Source: Mangrovimonas aestuarii
GTDB lineage: Bacteria > Bacteroidota > Bacteroidia > Flavobacteriales > Flavobacteriaceae
Length of the DNA: 64,000 nucleotides
Direction: 5' to 3'
NCBI RefSeq assembly: GCF_028767185.1
Contig: NZ_JARACK010000009.1
Span: 1 to 64,000, forward strand
Below are positions 1-8,314 of the stretch, in pieces. The first letter of the stretch is position 1; every line of letters begins with the position of its first letter. The notes beneath the pieces were generated by a model. The model saw nothing but the letters and a program-made list of their open reading frames with translations, searched no databases and was not told the origin of the DNA. Position numbers and translations under genes: made by a program.

Positions 1-1
1 G

Positions 2-505
2 GTGAGCAGCCCACCGGTTGTGAGCGCCCAGGTGACCAGTGGTGCCTTTGCCGATGACAACACAATCGAGGTGACGGCCATGGGCACTGGCGACCTTCAG
101 GAGTTCGAGTACAGCCTTGACTATGGGGCGTACCAGGACAGCAACGTGTTCCACAACGTATCGGCCGGAGAGCACACGGTAACGGTGCGCGACAAGAACG
201 GCTGTGGAGAGGCCAGCGTGACGGTAGCGGTGATGGACTACATGAAGTTCTTTACCCCGAACGGCGACGGCTACAACGACACCTGGACGATTTCCGCAAT
301 GGACAACCAGCCGGATGCAAAGATCTACATCTTTGACCGCCATGGGAAACTGATCAAGCAGCTGAGCCCGAATGGCGACGGTTGGGACGGAACCTTCAAC
401 GGTAGCCCAATGCCGGCAAACGACTACTGGTTTACCGTAGAGTACAGTGAACCGAGAACGGGCGAAAGAAAGACCTTTAGGTCGCACTTTACGCTCAAGA
501 GATAG
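2..505 (+). CDS. C-terminal end of a T9SS-exported adhesin (SprB-like), 5' partial
   Basis: Only the last 167 residues are inside the window; the reading frame is open to the left edge, so the true start lies outside. Residues ~35-70 resemble the end of a SprB-type repeat (a GEHTVTVRDKNGCG-like block). The last ~85 residues carry the type B T9SS sorting / gliding-associated C-terminal domain, seen as FFTPNGDGYNDTW, then IYIFDRHGKLIKQL and GWDGTFNG. Family knowledge: such proteins cross the outer membrane by the type IX system and are kept on the surface, with roles in adhesion or gliding. Base composition is odd: about 55-63% G+C in hand-counted rows, against 35-40% next door. Function beyond surface display cannot be told from this piece. 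Confidence 0.88.
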   Translation: MSSPPVVSAQVTSGAFADDNTIEVTAMGTGDLQEFEYSLDYGAYQDSNVFHNVSAGEHTVTVRDKNGCGEASVTVAVMDYMKFFTPNGDGYNDTWTISAMDNQPDAKIYIFDRHGKLIKQLSPNGDGWDGTFNGSPMPANDYWFTVEYSEPRTGERKTFRSHFTLKR

Positions 506-530
506 ACCTTGTGTCTTTACATATAACAAC

Positions 531-562
531 AATGCCCGAGCAATCTGCTCGGGCATTGTTTT
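531..562 (+). terminator. Rho-independent terminator after the adhesin gene
   Basis: Perfect 12-bp inverted repeat AATGCCCGAGCA / TGCTCGGGCATT with a 3-nt loop, followed by a T-rich run. It lies 26 nt after the adhesin stop codon. Confidence 0.85.
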
Positions 563-671
563 ATTAAGTAGTTTTATTTTATGTTGAGCCTTGTCGACTT
601 TTGTAAAATAAGTAAAGGATTTCTAACAGTGTTCTTGTTAGCTAAGTAGAGATAGTTTAGGTTATTTTGCA

Positions 672-706
672 ATCGACCTAATTGAAACGATTATCAATAG
701 GTCGAT
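672..706. other. Imperfect inverted repeat in the intergenic region
   Basis: ATCGACCTA(A)TTG and CAATAGGTCGAT form a 12-bp stem with one bulge around a 10-nt loop. No T run follows on either strand, so it is not an obvious terminator. The rest of the adhesin-porin gap holds nothing recognisable. Confidence 0.5.
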
Positions 707-710
707 AGCT

Positions 711-741
711 AAAAAAAATCCCTGAAATAGCAGGGACTTAA
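711..741 (-). terminator. Terminator of the FadL-type porin gene
   Basis: Inverted repeat TCCCTG / CAGGGA (719-724 and 731-736). On the minus strand it is followed by eight T residues. It lies just after the stop codon of the gene read leftwards. Confidence 0.75.
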
Positions 742-766
742 TATTTTCAATAAATGTATTGTAGAA

Positions 767-2284
767 TTAAAAAATAACGTTTAGAGACAGAGTAAAATTA
801 TTGTTTCGATTGTCAAAATTGGCTCTATTAGTTAATCCTGTTTCGTATAATTGATACGATGTATTTTGATGGAATCCATCGTAAGTAAAGTCTAAGGATG
901 CATTTCCAAATTTATATCCTATTCCTAATGAATATCCGTAAAGGTCACCTACAATGCTATTATTTTTATAGGGGCTTTCATGAAAACGATAGCCGCCACG
1001 TAAACTAAATTCGTTTAAACGAACTTCGCCTCCAATACGGTAGGTAGATGATGTTGTTAATATATCACTTATTAGAGCGTTTTGTTCTGAAAAGTAGGTG
1101 TCTGAAGTTGGGCGAAACTCAGTGTTACCATGGTTCTTAAGGGAGTAGTCAAAACTTATTAATCCATACCTTCCAAATATATAAGCTAGGCTAGCTGCAA
1201 AACTACCTGGTTCTTGTAGCCTATAACTTGGAAATACATTAATAGCGTAAGGGCTGATTGTTAATGAGGAGTTGGGACCATCAAAGGAGCCTTGAGTATT
1301 TAAAAACTGTTCGGTTTCTTCTTCTAAATAATACCAGGTTGGAGAGGTGTAAGTGAGCCCAGCCCTTAGGCCTTCAAAAATTTTAAATATACTTCCTATT
1401 TGAAATGAAAAACCAGTTCCAAAAGTGGTTAAATGGTTTTCAAAGTCTATATAATTAACAGTAGATCCGGGGTTGTTGTTGCCTTCAATAAGCCTGTTTA
1501 CTTGATCGTAATAAAGGAAATGGGTGTTTAGATTTACCCCTAAGTGCATCCAATCTTCATATTGAGCAGAGGCATTAAAAGTGACTTTGCTGTTATATCC
1601 ACTAGCGTCATAATAATACTTTTGATCGTAATTTCCTGAACCTATGTTGGAATAGTAAGAAGTGTTATCGTCTGTGTACTCGACTGGTTCAAGAATATAA
1701 GATTCATAACCAAGAAAAGCCTGTTGGTTACCATAACCATAAGCTTCACCAATTCCAATGTATGCATCAGTGTAGGTTTCGTTTTGAAACTTGGAAATTT
1801 CTACTAAGGGAAGTCCTTGCGCATAGTTTAGGAAATAACTATCGATTGATGTGTTTGTTGTTCCCCTTGCTGTCCACTCATCTCTGTAGTTAGCTGTTCT
1901 GTCATAGCCAATAGATAATGCGATAGTTTTCCAAGGAGAATCACTTTTTAAATTTTTTAAGACAAAAACACCGCCTATCTGAGGTAAGTTGAAATTAGTA
2001 TCAGTACTTGAGTTGCTTGAATCACCATATTGTGTGTCATGGTAATTGTTCGTTAGTGCCATAGAGAAAGATAGTTGGCTTCTTGTAAAAACTGAAGAAC
2101 TGGCGGGGTTTAGACTAATAGCAGAGATGTCTCCTCCCAATGCACCAAAAGCACCACTTAAGGCACGAAATCTAGCTGTTCCTTGAATTTCATTTTGGGA
2201 ATATCTCATTGCATCCTGAATGTTTTGTGAAAACATTTGAGGTATAGTCAATAAGTAACCCATCAAAAGGACAATCTTTTTCAT
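767..2284 (-). CDS. OmpP1/FadL-family outer membrane transport protein
   Basis: 505 residues with a signal peptide (cleavage near MFSQ-N, ~residue 20), then a mature N-terminus rich in A/G/S with the LNPASSS block seen in FadL-like proteins. Many alternating aromatic strands follow, and the protein ends in an aromatic-rich final strand (FTLSLNVIF), as expected of an outer-membrane beta-barrel. FadL-type proteins move hydrophobic compounds across the outer membrane; the substrate here is unknown. The next gene upstream, 40 nt away on the same strand, encodes a Tyr/Gly-rich surface protein, so the two are probably co-transcribed. Flavobacterial members are often labelled hemin receptor without direct proof. 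Confidence 0.8.
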   Translation of the reverse strand: MKKIVLLMGYLLTIPQMFSQNIQDAMRYSQNEIQGTARFRALSGAFGALGGDISAISLNPASSSVFTRSQLSFSMALTNNYHDTQYGDSSNSSTDTNFNLPQIGGVFVLKNLKSDSPWKTIALSIGYDRTANYRDEWTARGTTNTSIDSYFLNYAQGLPLVEISKFQNETYTDAYIGIGEAYGYGNQQAFLGYESYILEPVEYTDDNTSYYSNIGSGNYDQKYYYDASGYNSKVTFNASAQYEDWMHLGVNLNTHFLYYDQVNRLIEGNNNPGSTVNYIDFENHLTTFGTGFSFQIGSIFKIFEGLRAGLTYTSPTWYYLEEETEQFLNTQGSFDGPNSSLTISPYAINVFPSYRLQEPGSFAASLAYIFGRYGLISFDYSLKNHGNTEFRPTSDTYFSEQNALISDILTTSSTYRIGGEVRLNEFSLRGGYRFHESPYKNNSIVGDLYGYSLGIGYKFGNASLDFTYDGFHQNTSYQLYETGLTNRANFDNRNNNFTLSLNVIF

Positions 2285-2324
2285 AGAATTCTATTAGTGG
2301 TTATTGGTTGTTTGAAGTAAAGTA

Positions 2325-3314
2325 TTATCGTCTGCCTCCTCTTGATCCACCAGATGAACGACTGCCTCCATAGGATCCTCCTCCTGTATTTCCGGAACTT
2401 CTACTAGGTGTGTAAGAACGATTATACGATCTGTTGCTACGTGAAGGCGTGTTGTAATCACGTGTTGGCCTTGTGTTGGTTCGTGTTTGATTATATGAGC
2501 GTGGTGTGTATGTGCGATTAGTACTTCTTACGTTTCGAGTATTGTAGTTTGTGGATCTAGTAGATTGCATACGTCTCGAAAAATCAGCTGAACTCCGTCT
2601 CGTGTTATATGTTCTATTGTTGTAATAACTTCGACCATAGGAGTTATACCCTCTTCGCCCATAAGCGTAAGCTGTGCGATAACCGTGATAACCATAATAA
2701 GGTGAACCATAATAATATCCAGGATAGCCGTACCCGTAATAAGGATAACCGCCCCATCCCCAGCCATAGTAGAAGCCTCCATAAGGATACCAAAATGGGT
2801 CATAGTAGCCCCATCCCCAACCTATATTCCAATAAGGACGACCCCATCCGTAGGGATAACCCCATCCCCAATTGCCGTAGCCATAGTAAGGATTTGAGTA
2901 AACATTTATTGAAACTTCAGAACTCTCCTGTCCCCAACCAGCATAACCTCTATAGGAGTCTTGAATGGAATCGCTTTCTACATAGTTATTGGTACTATAT
3001 GAATCTACATCTGTAAATACGGAATCCTGCTGTTGCTGGTAACTGTCGTATTCCATATTCTTTTCTTTGAAATAGTTTTGATAGTAATTATTATTGGTCA
3101 CTTGCTGGGCTTCTCCATTACGAGTAGTCTCTTTATTATATTCAACATTTGGAGTAGAGTTGCCATAAATACCATCGTCCTCATAACCTGCTGGCTGATA
3201 AGAACCACAAGCAGTGGTGAGCAACACTAATAACCCGCTTAAGATAAATTGTATGGGCCGGTTATTTAAGTAGTATTGAAAAAGCATATCTAGAAAGTTT
3301 TTATTGTTGAACAT
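2325..3314 (-). CDS. Tyr/Gly/Trp-rich probable lipoprotein of unknown function
   Basis: 329 residues. A hydrophobic segment ends in LTTAC-G (~residues 32-37), a plausible lipobox. The middle (~135-225) is strongly Tyr/Gly/Trp-rich with many short YYG, GWG and YPY repeats; the C-terminal third is rich in Arg, Ser, Asn and Thr and ends in a Gly/Arg tail. No enzyme motif is visible. Low-complexity aromatic domains like this occur in surface or extracellular proteins of this class, sometimes mislabelled vitellogenin-like. A -7 type element TATTTTTG (minus strand, 3317-3324) ends two bases before the first ATG, so Met10 (start 3287), which leaves a shorter lipoprotein signal, is the likelier start. 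Several overlapping ORFs in other frames are composition artefacts. Confidence 0.7.
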   Translation of the reverse strand: MFNNKNFLDMLFQYYLNNRPIQFILSGLLVLLTTACGSYQPAGYEDDGIYGNSTPNVEYNKETTRNGEAQQVTNNNYYQNYFKEKNMEYDSYQQQQDSVFTDVDSYSTNNYVESDSIQDSYRGYAGWGQESSEVSINVYSNPYYGYGNWGWGYPYGWGRPYWNIGWGWGYYDPFWYPYGGFYYGWGWGGYPYYGYGYPGYYYGSPYYGYHGYRTAYAYGRRGYNSYGRSYYNNRTYNTRRSSADFSRRMQSTRSTNYNTRNVRSTNRTYTPRSYNQTRTNTRPTRDYNTPSRSNRSYNRSYTPSRSSGNTGGGSYGGSRSSGGSRGGRR

Positions 3315-3388
3315 AACAAAAATAGTTAGTTTTGCCGAACTATCTTTATATTTAACAAAGTCACAACTTTTGTGCCAAATAGCTGTTT

Positions 3389-4867
3389 ATGAGTAAAAAA
3401 CTTACTTCCCGTACTGAGGATTATTCAAAGTGGTATAACGAACTAGTGGTAAAAGCTGATATGGCCGAGAATTCGGCGGTAAGAGGCTGTATGGTTATTA
3501 AACCTTATGGTTTTGCCATATGGGAAAAAATGCAAGCTGAATTGGATAGGATGTTCAAGGAAACAGGCCATCAAAATGCTTATTTCCCTTTGTTTGTTCC
3601 AAAAAGTTTGTTTGAAGCAGAAGAAAAGAATGCCGAAGGGTTTGCTAAGGAGTGTGCAGTGGTGACTCATTACAGACTTCAGAACGATCCAGATAGAGAA
3701 GGTAAGCTTCGTGTTGATCCTGATGCTAAGTTGGAAGAGGAATTAGTAGTTCGTCCTACTAGTGAGGCTGTTATTTGGAACACTTATAAAGGCTGGATTC
3801 AGTCATACAGAGATTTGCCAATATTGGTTAACCAATGGGCTAATGTGGTGCGTTGGGAAATGCGAACCCGTTTATTTTTACGCACAGCAGAGTTCCTTTG
3901 GCAAGAAGGACATACAGCTCACGAAACTCAAGCCGAAGCGATTCAAGAGGCAGAATTGATGAACAACGTATATGCCAACTTTGTAGAGAACTTCATGGGG
4001 ATTCCGGTTGTAAAAGGTATAAAGACCGAAAGCGAACGTTTTGCGGGAGCTGTAGAAACCTATTGTATTGAAGCATTGATGCAAGATGGAAAAGCGTTAC
4101 AAGCTGGAACGTCTCATTTCTTGGGACAGAATTTTGCAAAGGCATTCGATGTGAAGTTCACAGCCAAGGATGGTAAGCAAGATTATGTTTGGGCTACTTC
4201 TTGGGGAGTGTCTACACGATTGATAGGAGCCTTGATTATGACACATAGTGATGATTATGGGTTGGTATTGCCTCCTAATTTAGCACCTAATCAGGTTGTT
4301 ATTGTTCCTATATATAAATCGGAAGAACAATTAGAAGCTATTTCTAAAATAGCACGATTAATAATGAGTGATCTTAGAGACGTAGGTGTTTCTGTAAAAT
4401 ATGATGACAGAACAACTGTGCGTCCAGGAGCAAAGTTTGCCCAGCACGAATTACAAGGTGTGCCAGTACGATTGGCTATTGGTCCAAAAGATTTAGAAAA
4501 CGGAACTGTGGAATTGGCTAGAAGAGATACCTTGACCAAAGAGGTGATTGCGTTAGATAATCTTACAAGTACGGTAAAAGGGTTGATGAAGGAAATTCAG
4601 GATGCCCTTTATCAACGTGCATTTAGTTTTAGAGCAGAACATACAACTGAAGTAAATTCGTTTAACGAATTCAAGGATGTTTTAGAAAATAAAGGAGGAT
4701 TTATTTCCGCGCATTGGGATGGTACTCCAGAAACAGAAGATAAGATTAAGGAGCTTACAAAAGCCACTATTAGATGTATTCCTTTGGATTCCAAAGAAGA
4801 AGAGGGAGTGTGTGTTTACACGGGGAAACCGTCTAAGCAGAGAGTGTTATTTGCTAAAGCATATTAA
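3389..4867 (+). CDS. proS: Prolyl-tRNA synthetase (short, eukaryote/archaeal-like type)
   Basis: 492 residues. Charges tRNA-Pro with proline in the cytosol. Class II signatures are visible: [11 protein letters not shown] (motif 1 region), [36 protein letters not shown] split over motif 2, then [16 protein letters not shown] and [14 protein letters not shown] (motif 3). An anticodon-binding domain follows (VVIVPIYK.., ~residues 300-400) and then a C-terminal extension ending in KAY. The length and lack of an inserted editing domain fit the short ProRS type common in Bacteroidota rather than the ~570-residue E. coli type. It diverges from the surface-protein gene, with about 75 nt between starts. 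Confidence 0.97.
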   Translation: MSKKLTSRTEDYSKWYNELVVKADMAENSAVRGCMVIKPYGFAIWEKMQAELDRMFKETGHQNAYFPLFVPKSLFEAEEKNAEGFAKECAVVTHYRLQNDPDREGKLRVDPDAKLEEELVVRPTSEAVIWNTYKGWIQSYRDLPILVNQWANVVRWEMRTRLFLRTAEFLWQEGHTAHETQAEAIQEAELMNNVYANFVENFMGIPVVKGIKTESERFAGAVETYCIEALMQDGKALQAGTSHFLGQNFAKAFDVKFTAKDGKQDYVWATSWGVSTRLIGALIMTHSDDYGLVLPPNLAPNQVVIVPIYKSEEQLEAISKIARLIMSDLRDVGVSVKYDDRTTVRPGAKFAQHELQGVPVRLAIGPKDLENGTVELARRDTLTKEVIALDNLTSTVKGLMKEIQDALYQRAFSFRAEHTTEVNSFNEFKDVLENKGGFISAHWDGTPETEDKIKELTKATIRCIPLDSKEEEGVCVYTGKPSKQRVLFAKAY

Positions 4868-4901
4868 TGTGATTTTTTTTTAAAAAAAGTGATTACAACT
4901 A

Positions 4902-4931
4902 TTGCGGCATTTAAAATTAGATGTATATTTG
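4902..4931 (+). promoter_or_regulatory. Promoter P1 of the tRNA-Glu/rpsT region
   Basis: TTG at 4902-4904, a 19-bp spacer, then TATATTTG at 4924-4931. This matches the known Bacteroidota housekeeping consensus (-33 TTG, -7 TAnnTTTG). Confidence 0.7.
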
Positions 4932-5002
4932 CAACCGCAATCAGGAAATGAAAACGGTTGCGAAAGTTCTTAAAAATATTTTCTAAAAACTTAAATTTAA
5001 AG

Positions 5003-5032
5003 TTGCAGTATTCGGAATTAGATGTATATTTG
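5003..5032 (+). promoter_or_regulatory. Promoter P2 of the tRNA-Glu/rpsT region
   Basis: TTG at 5003-5005, 19-bp spacer, TATATTTG at 5025-5032; the second copy of the duplicated promoter. Confidence 0.7.
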
Positions 5033-5099
5033 CAGCCGCAATGAGAAAGAGATTTTGAGTTGTGAAAGTTCTAAGAAAAAAGTTTTTAAAAAAAAGTGT

Positions 5100-5129
5100 T
5101 TGCAAGTTTGAAATTAATTTTTAAATTTG
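5100..5129 (+). promoter_or_regulatory. Promoter P3, proximal to tRNA-Glu
   Basis: TTG at 5100-5102, 19-bp spacer, TAAATTTG at 5122-5129. The expected start of transcription is about ten bases before the tRNA. Confidence 0.75.
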
Positions 5130-5146
5130 CGCTCTCAAAAACCCAA

Positions 5147-5218
5147 GGCCCGTTCGTCTATCGGTTAGGACGCCAGGTTTTCATCCTGGAAAGAGGGGTT
5201 CGATTCCCCTACGGGCTA
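5147..5218 (+). tRNA. tRNA-Glu (anticodon TTC)
   Basis: 72-nt cloverleaf. Acceptor GGCCCGT pairs with ACGGGCT (first pair G-U), the anticodon stem is CCAGG / CCTGG around loop TTTTCAT (anticodon TTC), and the T arm is AGGGG TTCGATT CCCCT. The discriminator is A; CCA is not encoded. It lies 27 nt before rpsT with no terminator between, so a joint transcript is likely. Confidence 0.96.
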
Positions 5219-5245
5219 CAATTTTTTAATAAGATAAAGGTACAA

Positions 5246-5497
5246 ATGGCAAATCATAAGTCAGCGTTAAAGAGAATTAGAAGTAGCGAGACCAGACGCT
5301 TGAGAAATAAATATCAGCACAAAACTACACGTAATGCTATCAAGAAATTGCGTAGTACTACTGAAAAGAGTGAAGCTGAAACTTTGTTTCCATCTGTAGT
5401 TTCTATGATTGATAAGTTAGCTAAGAATAACATCATTCATGCAAACAAAGCAGCAAACCTTAAGTCTGGATTAGCTAAGCACGTAGCTGCATTATAA
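5246..5497 (+). CDS. rpsT: Small ribosomal subunit protein bS20
   Basis: 83 residues, starting [15 protein letters not shown], the classic S20 N-terminus. It binds 16S rRNA in the 30S body. The protein is rich in Lys/Arg and ends [11 protein letters not shown]. The open frame continues upstream to 5096, but that stretch runs through the tRNA-Glu gene, so the ATG at 5246 is the true start. Transcription probably comes from the tRNA promoters P1-P3 because no other promoter fits in the 27-nt gap. This would tie S20 and tRNA-Glu supply together. Confidence 0.97.
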   Translation: MANHKSALKRIRSSETRRLRNKYQHKTTRNAIKKLRSTTEKSEAETLFPSVVSMIDKLAKNNIIHANKAANLKSGLAKHVAAL

Positions 5498-5532
5498 GCG
5501 AAGAATTAAAGGTTATATAATAATATATAATG

Positions 5533-5559
5533 AGCTTCTCAGTAATGAGAGGCTTTTTA
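5533..5559 (+). terminator. Terminator after rpsT
   Basis: AGCTTCTCA / TGAGAGGCT stem (one G-T pair), loop GTAA, followed by TTTTT. It lies 36 nt after the rpsT stop. Confidence 0.75.
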
Positions 5560-5592
5560 TTTATAGTTTTTTTGAGTTGGTTTTGTTCATAG

Positions 5593-5622
5593 AAAGCCTT
5601 GACGTTACGTCAAGGCTTTTTT
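5593..5622 (+). terminator. Second, stronger terminator after rpsT
   Basis: Perfect 12-bp stem AAAGCCTTGACG / CGTCAAGGCTTT with a TTA loop and T run. It probably backs up the first terminator. Confidence 0.8.
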
Positions 5623-5911
5623 GTTGTTTGAAACATTTGAAGTGGTAAGCAGAAGGTTAGTGGCGTTCTTTGCCATATACTGTTATAATGGTATATCCAT
5701 ACTTTAACCATTAAGTATCCATTAAGTAGGGATTCTGCTAGATGAATACTGACCCGTCGTCCTAATATAACAAACGGGTTGATGGGGAAATCCTGTTGCC
5801 TCTAATCTCTCAGGATGGATAATAACAAACATTTGGTAAACCATTGTTCTGGCTTCTGGGATTGATAAGGAGATGCAATTTAATTGTTTGACGAAAGAGG
5901 ATAAGAAATAA
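5623..5911. other. Intergenic stretch without a recognised gene
   Basis: About 290 bases between the rpsT terminators and the rho terminator. A 64-codon minus-strand frame (5722-5916) opens with a TTG, has no family resemblance I recognise and runs into the rho terminator. I see no convincing gene, promoter or RNA structure here. Confidence 0.5.
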
Positions 5912-5951
5912 AACAAAAAATCCCACTTCTATCAAGAAGTAGGATTTTGTT
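5912..5951 (-). terminator. Terminator of rho
   Basis: Hairpin with arms around AATCC-ACTTCT and AGAAGT-GGATT, loop ATCA, with a T-rich run on the minus strand. It lies 23 nt past the rho stop codon. Confidence 0.75.
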
Positions 5952-5974
5952 ATTTGGAGAATTCCTTTGTGTAA

Positions 5975-7624
5975 TTATCCGTTCATGGAAATTAGGAACT
6001 CTTCATTATTTCTAGTTTGTTTAAAACGTTCCTGGATGAATTCCATAGCTTCAACGGGGTTCATGTCTGATAGGTATTTTCTCATGATCCACATGCGTTG
6101 AATAGTGGTATCGTCCAATAACAAATCATCACGACGCGTACTTGAGGACATTAAGTCGATAGCAGGGAAAATTCTTCTGTTAGCTATACGTCTATCCAAC
6201 TGTAGTTCCATATTACCAGTTCCTTTAAACTCTTCGAAGATTACCTCGTCCATTTTCGATCCGGTTTCCGTTAATGCCGTAGCAATGATTGAAAGCGATC
6301 CTCCTTTTTCAATATTTCTTGCGGCACCAAAGAAACGTTTTGGTTTATGTAACGCATTCGCATCTACACCACCACTCAATATTTTTCCAGATGCTGGTTG
6401 TACCGTATTGTATGCACGAGCCAAACGTGTTATCGAATCCAACAGGATTACTACATCGTGACCACATTCTACCAAGCGTTTTGCTTTTTCCAAGACAATG
6501 TTGGCAATCTTAACGTGCTCATGTGCTTCCTTGTCGAAAGTAGAGGCGATTACCTCTCCACGAACATTACGTTGCATGTCGGTTACCTCTTCAGGACGTT
6601 CGTCTATTAGAAGGATAATTTGATATACTTCTGGATGATTTGCAGCAATGGCGTTGGCCACATCTTTTAATAACATGGTTTTACCTGTTTTTGGCTGCGA
6701 AACAATCATTCCCCTTTGTCCTTTTCCAATAGGTGAGAACAAATCCATTATTCTTGTGGAAAGTGTACTTTGTTTTTCTGCAAGGTTGAATTTTTCTTTA
6801 GGGAATAAAGGTGTTAAATGTTCGAAAGATACACGGTCGCGTACAACTTCTGGATCCAGGCCATTAATCTTGTTAACCTTGATAAGTGGGAAGTATTTTT
6901 CTCCTTCTTTTGGTGGGCGTACGTTTCCTAGAACAGTATCCCCAGTTTTTAAACCAAACAGCCTAATTTGTGATTGCGATACATAAATATCATCAGGAGA
7001 GGATAGGTAGTTATAATCGGATGAACGTAAAAAGCCATAACCATCTTGCATGATATCAAGAACCCCTTCACTTTCTATTATCGCATCAAACTCAAAGTCT
7101 GGCTCACGGTAACGGTTGCGGGTATCTTTATTCCCATTTGGTTCGTGTTTACCTTTTCCTTTGTGCGAAGATTGCAGATGTGGTTTTTGTTTTTGTTGCT
7201 GCTGCTGAGACTGCTGCTGTGGTTGGTTGTCTCTTTTAGGTTCGGCAGCTGTATCTTTTTGGTGTCTAGGCTTTTGTTTTTGCCTATTGTCCTGTTGTTG
7301 CTGTTGCTTCTGCTCAGCCTGTTTTTCAGGATGTTTTTTTGTTTCAGTTTTTTCTTCTGAAGCAGGCCCTTGATTTTTGATACGAGTACGGGTTCGTTTA
7401 GGTTTTTGTGGTGCATCGGCAGATTTGGCCGCTTCCTTTTTAGGTTCATTTTCTTTGTCAACTGTTACCTCTTTTACAGCTTTAGGGTTAGCTGCTTGGT
7501 GGTCAAGGATTTGGTAGACCAAGTCTAATTTCTTTAGAGTGCGAAATTTAGGAATGTTCAATTGCTTAGCTATCTCCTGAAGTTCAGGTAGCTTCATAGC
7601 TTTTAACTGTGATATTTCAAACAT
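5975..7624 (-). CDS. rho: Transcription termination factor Rho with disordered insert
   Basis: 549 residues, longer than E. coli Rho (419). An N-terminal Rho helical domain (residues ~1-45, [14 protein letters not shown]) is followed by a ~120-residue Lys/Gln/Pro/Asn-rich low-complexity insert (~50-172, with runs of Q). Then come the cold-shock RNA-binding domain (~178-250, [19 protein letters not shown]) and the RecA-like ATPase with P-loop SQPKTGKT (~309-316), [14 protein letters not shown] and [16 protein letters not shown]. Rho is a hexameric RNA helicase that ends transcription of untranslated RNA. Bacteroides Rho has a comparable disordered insert reported to drive condensate formation; whether this one does is inference. 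Confidence 0.97.
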   Translation of the reverse strand: MFEISQLKAMKLPELQEIAKQLNIPKFRTLKKLDLVYQILDHQAANPKAVKEVTVDKENEPKKEAAKSADAPQKPKRTRTRIKNQGPASEEKTETKKHPEKQAEQKQQQQQDNRQKQKPRHQKDTAAEPKRDNQPQQQSQQQQQKQKPHLQSSHKGKGKHEPNGNKDTRNRYREPDFEFDAIIESEGVLDIMQDGYGFLRSSDYNYLSSPDDIYVSQSQIRLFGLKTGDTVLGNVRPPKEGEKYFPLIKVNKINGLDPEVVRDRVSFEHLTPLFPKEKFNLAEKQSTLSTRIMDLFSPIGKGQRGMIVSQPKTGKTMLLKDVANAIAANHPEVYQIILLIDERPEEVTDMQRNVRGEVIASTFDKEAHEHVKIANIVLEKAKRLVECGHDVVILLDSITRLARAYNTVQPASGKILSGGVDANALHKPKRFFGAARNIEKGGSLSIIATALTETGSKMDEVIFEEFKGTGNMELQLDRRIANRRIFPAIDLMSSSTRRDDLLLDDTTIQRMWIMRKYLSDMNPVEAMEFIQERFKQTRNNEEFLISMNG

Positions 7625-7821
7625 TGATGTTAGGTTGAATTGTTTGTTATAAATCCGTTGAATATTTCCGAAGAAAAATTGCTTAGGTAATTTTTTTGAA
7701 GTGTTAACCGGTTACGTGTGTGAGTTTTGCAAACGGTTACTGCAATTATACAACTTTATTTTGAGATTTTATGTGAAAATTATAAAGAAACTTTTATTTT
7801 TGCCAGCATCATTATAAAAAT

Positions 7822-8232
7822 ATGTTACAACGTATTCAATCCATATACTTACTCTTGGCAGCTCTTGTAGCTGGTGGGTTATCGTTTGTGTTCGACTTAT
7901 GGACTAATGGCGATGGCATTACCGTTTTTGCTAAGGACCATATTGGTGTTATGGTTATGTTCATGCTGTCTGCAGTATTGTCGTTGGTAGCAATTTTTCA
8001 GTTTAAAAATAGAAAGTCGCAGTTTATGATAGGGCGACTTAACATCATATTAAACTTTATTTTACTAGGATTTTTCGTGTATCAATCACTAAATTTATCT
8101 GGAGAGACTGTAGTTTCTGAGAAAGGTATTGGGATGCTTCTTCCTATTGTTTCTATCGTATTTTTAGTGTTAGCTAATAAGGCCATTAAAAAGGATGAAG
8201 ATCTTGTAAAATCGGTAGATCGATTACGTTAA
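7822..8232 (+). CDS. DUF4293 family integral membrane protein
   Basis: 136 residues with four predicted membrane segments (~5-25, 38-55, 70-88, 105-122). The N-terminus MLQRIQSIYLLLA is the hallmark of the DUF4293 family, restricted to Bacteroidota as far as I know. Its function is unknown. The C-terminal tail is charged (KKDEDLVKSVDRLR) and probably cytoplasmic. A -7 type TATTTTTG stands at 7795-7802, 20 nt before the ATG, so the gene probably has its own promoter, diverging from rho. Family members are often found near rho and truA in this class. Confidence 0.85.
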   Translation: MLQRIQSIYLLLAALVAGGLSFVFDLWTNGDGITVFAKDHIGVMVMFMLSAVLSLVAIFQFKNRKSQFMIGRLNIILNFILLGFFVYQSLNLSGETVVSEKGIGMLLPIVSIVFLVLANKAIKKDEDLVKSVDRLR

Positions 8233-8261
8233 ACCTAACATCTTAGTAGTATTAGTGCGTT

Positions 8262-8293
8262 AAAAACCCAAACCGAAAGGCTTGGGTTTTTTT
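8262..8293. terminator. Bidirectional terminator between convergent genes
   Basis: AAAAACCCAA-CC, loop GAAA, GG-TTGGGTTTTTTT with one mismatch. A-rich and T-rich flanks let it work for both the DUF4293 gene and the convergent phosphoesterase gene. Confidence 0.75.
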
Positions 8294-8314
8294 ATGGAAT
8301 TTTTTAAGAGATAA

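Larger units (their letters stand above)
4901..5078 (+). repeat. Tandem duplication (~101-bp period) carrying two promoters
   Basis: Two copies, about 4901-4977 and 5002-5078, share ATTAGATGTATATTTGCA, CCGCAAT and a later GTTG(C/T)GAAAGTTCT. The divergence between copies suggests an old duplication. The core also matches the leader of the tRNA-Arg gene near 18062 (TATATTTGCAACCGCAA). Copy 1 contains a GCAACCG / CGGTTGC inverted repeat. No tRNA cloverleaf can be folded in either copy. Confidence 0.7.

Noticed and set aside
2528-3230. ORFs antisense to and in other frames of the Tyr/Gly-rich gene
   Set aside because: Composition artefacts of repetitive codons; no promoter or family signature.
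4901-5078. Duplicated leader as degenerate tRNA genes
   Set aside because: No acceptor, anticodon or T arms can be assembled; only promoter and leader sequence repeat.
5096-5245. 50-codon N-terminal extension of the rpsT frame
   Set aside because: It reads through the tRNA-Glu gene and its promoter; S20 starts at the MANHK methionine (5246).
5722-5916. 64-codon minus-strand frame beside rho
   Set aside because: TTG start, no recognisable family, and it runs into the rho terminator hairpin.
7046-7461. Overlapping ORFs on both strands in the 5' part of rho
   Set aside because: They arise from the Lys/Gln-rich low-complexity codons of the Rho insert and have no independent motif.
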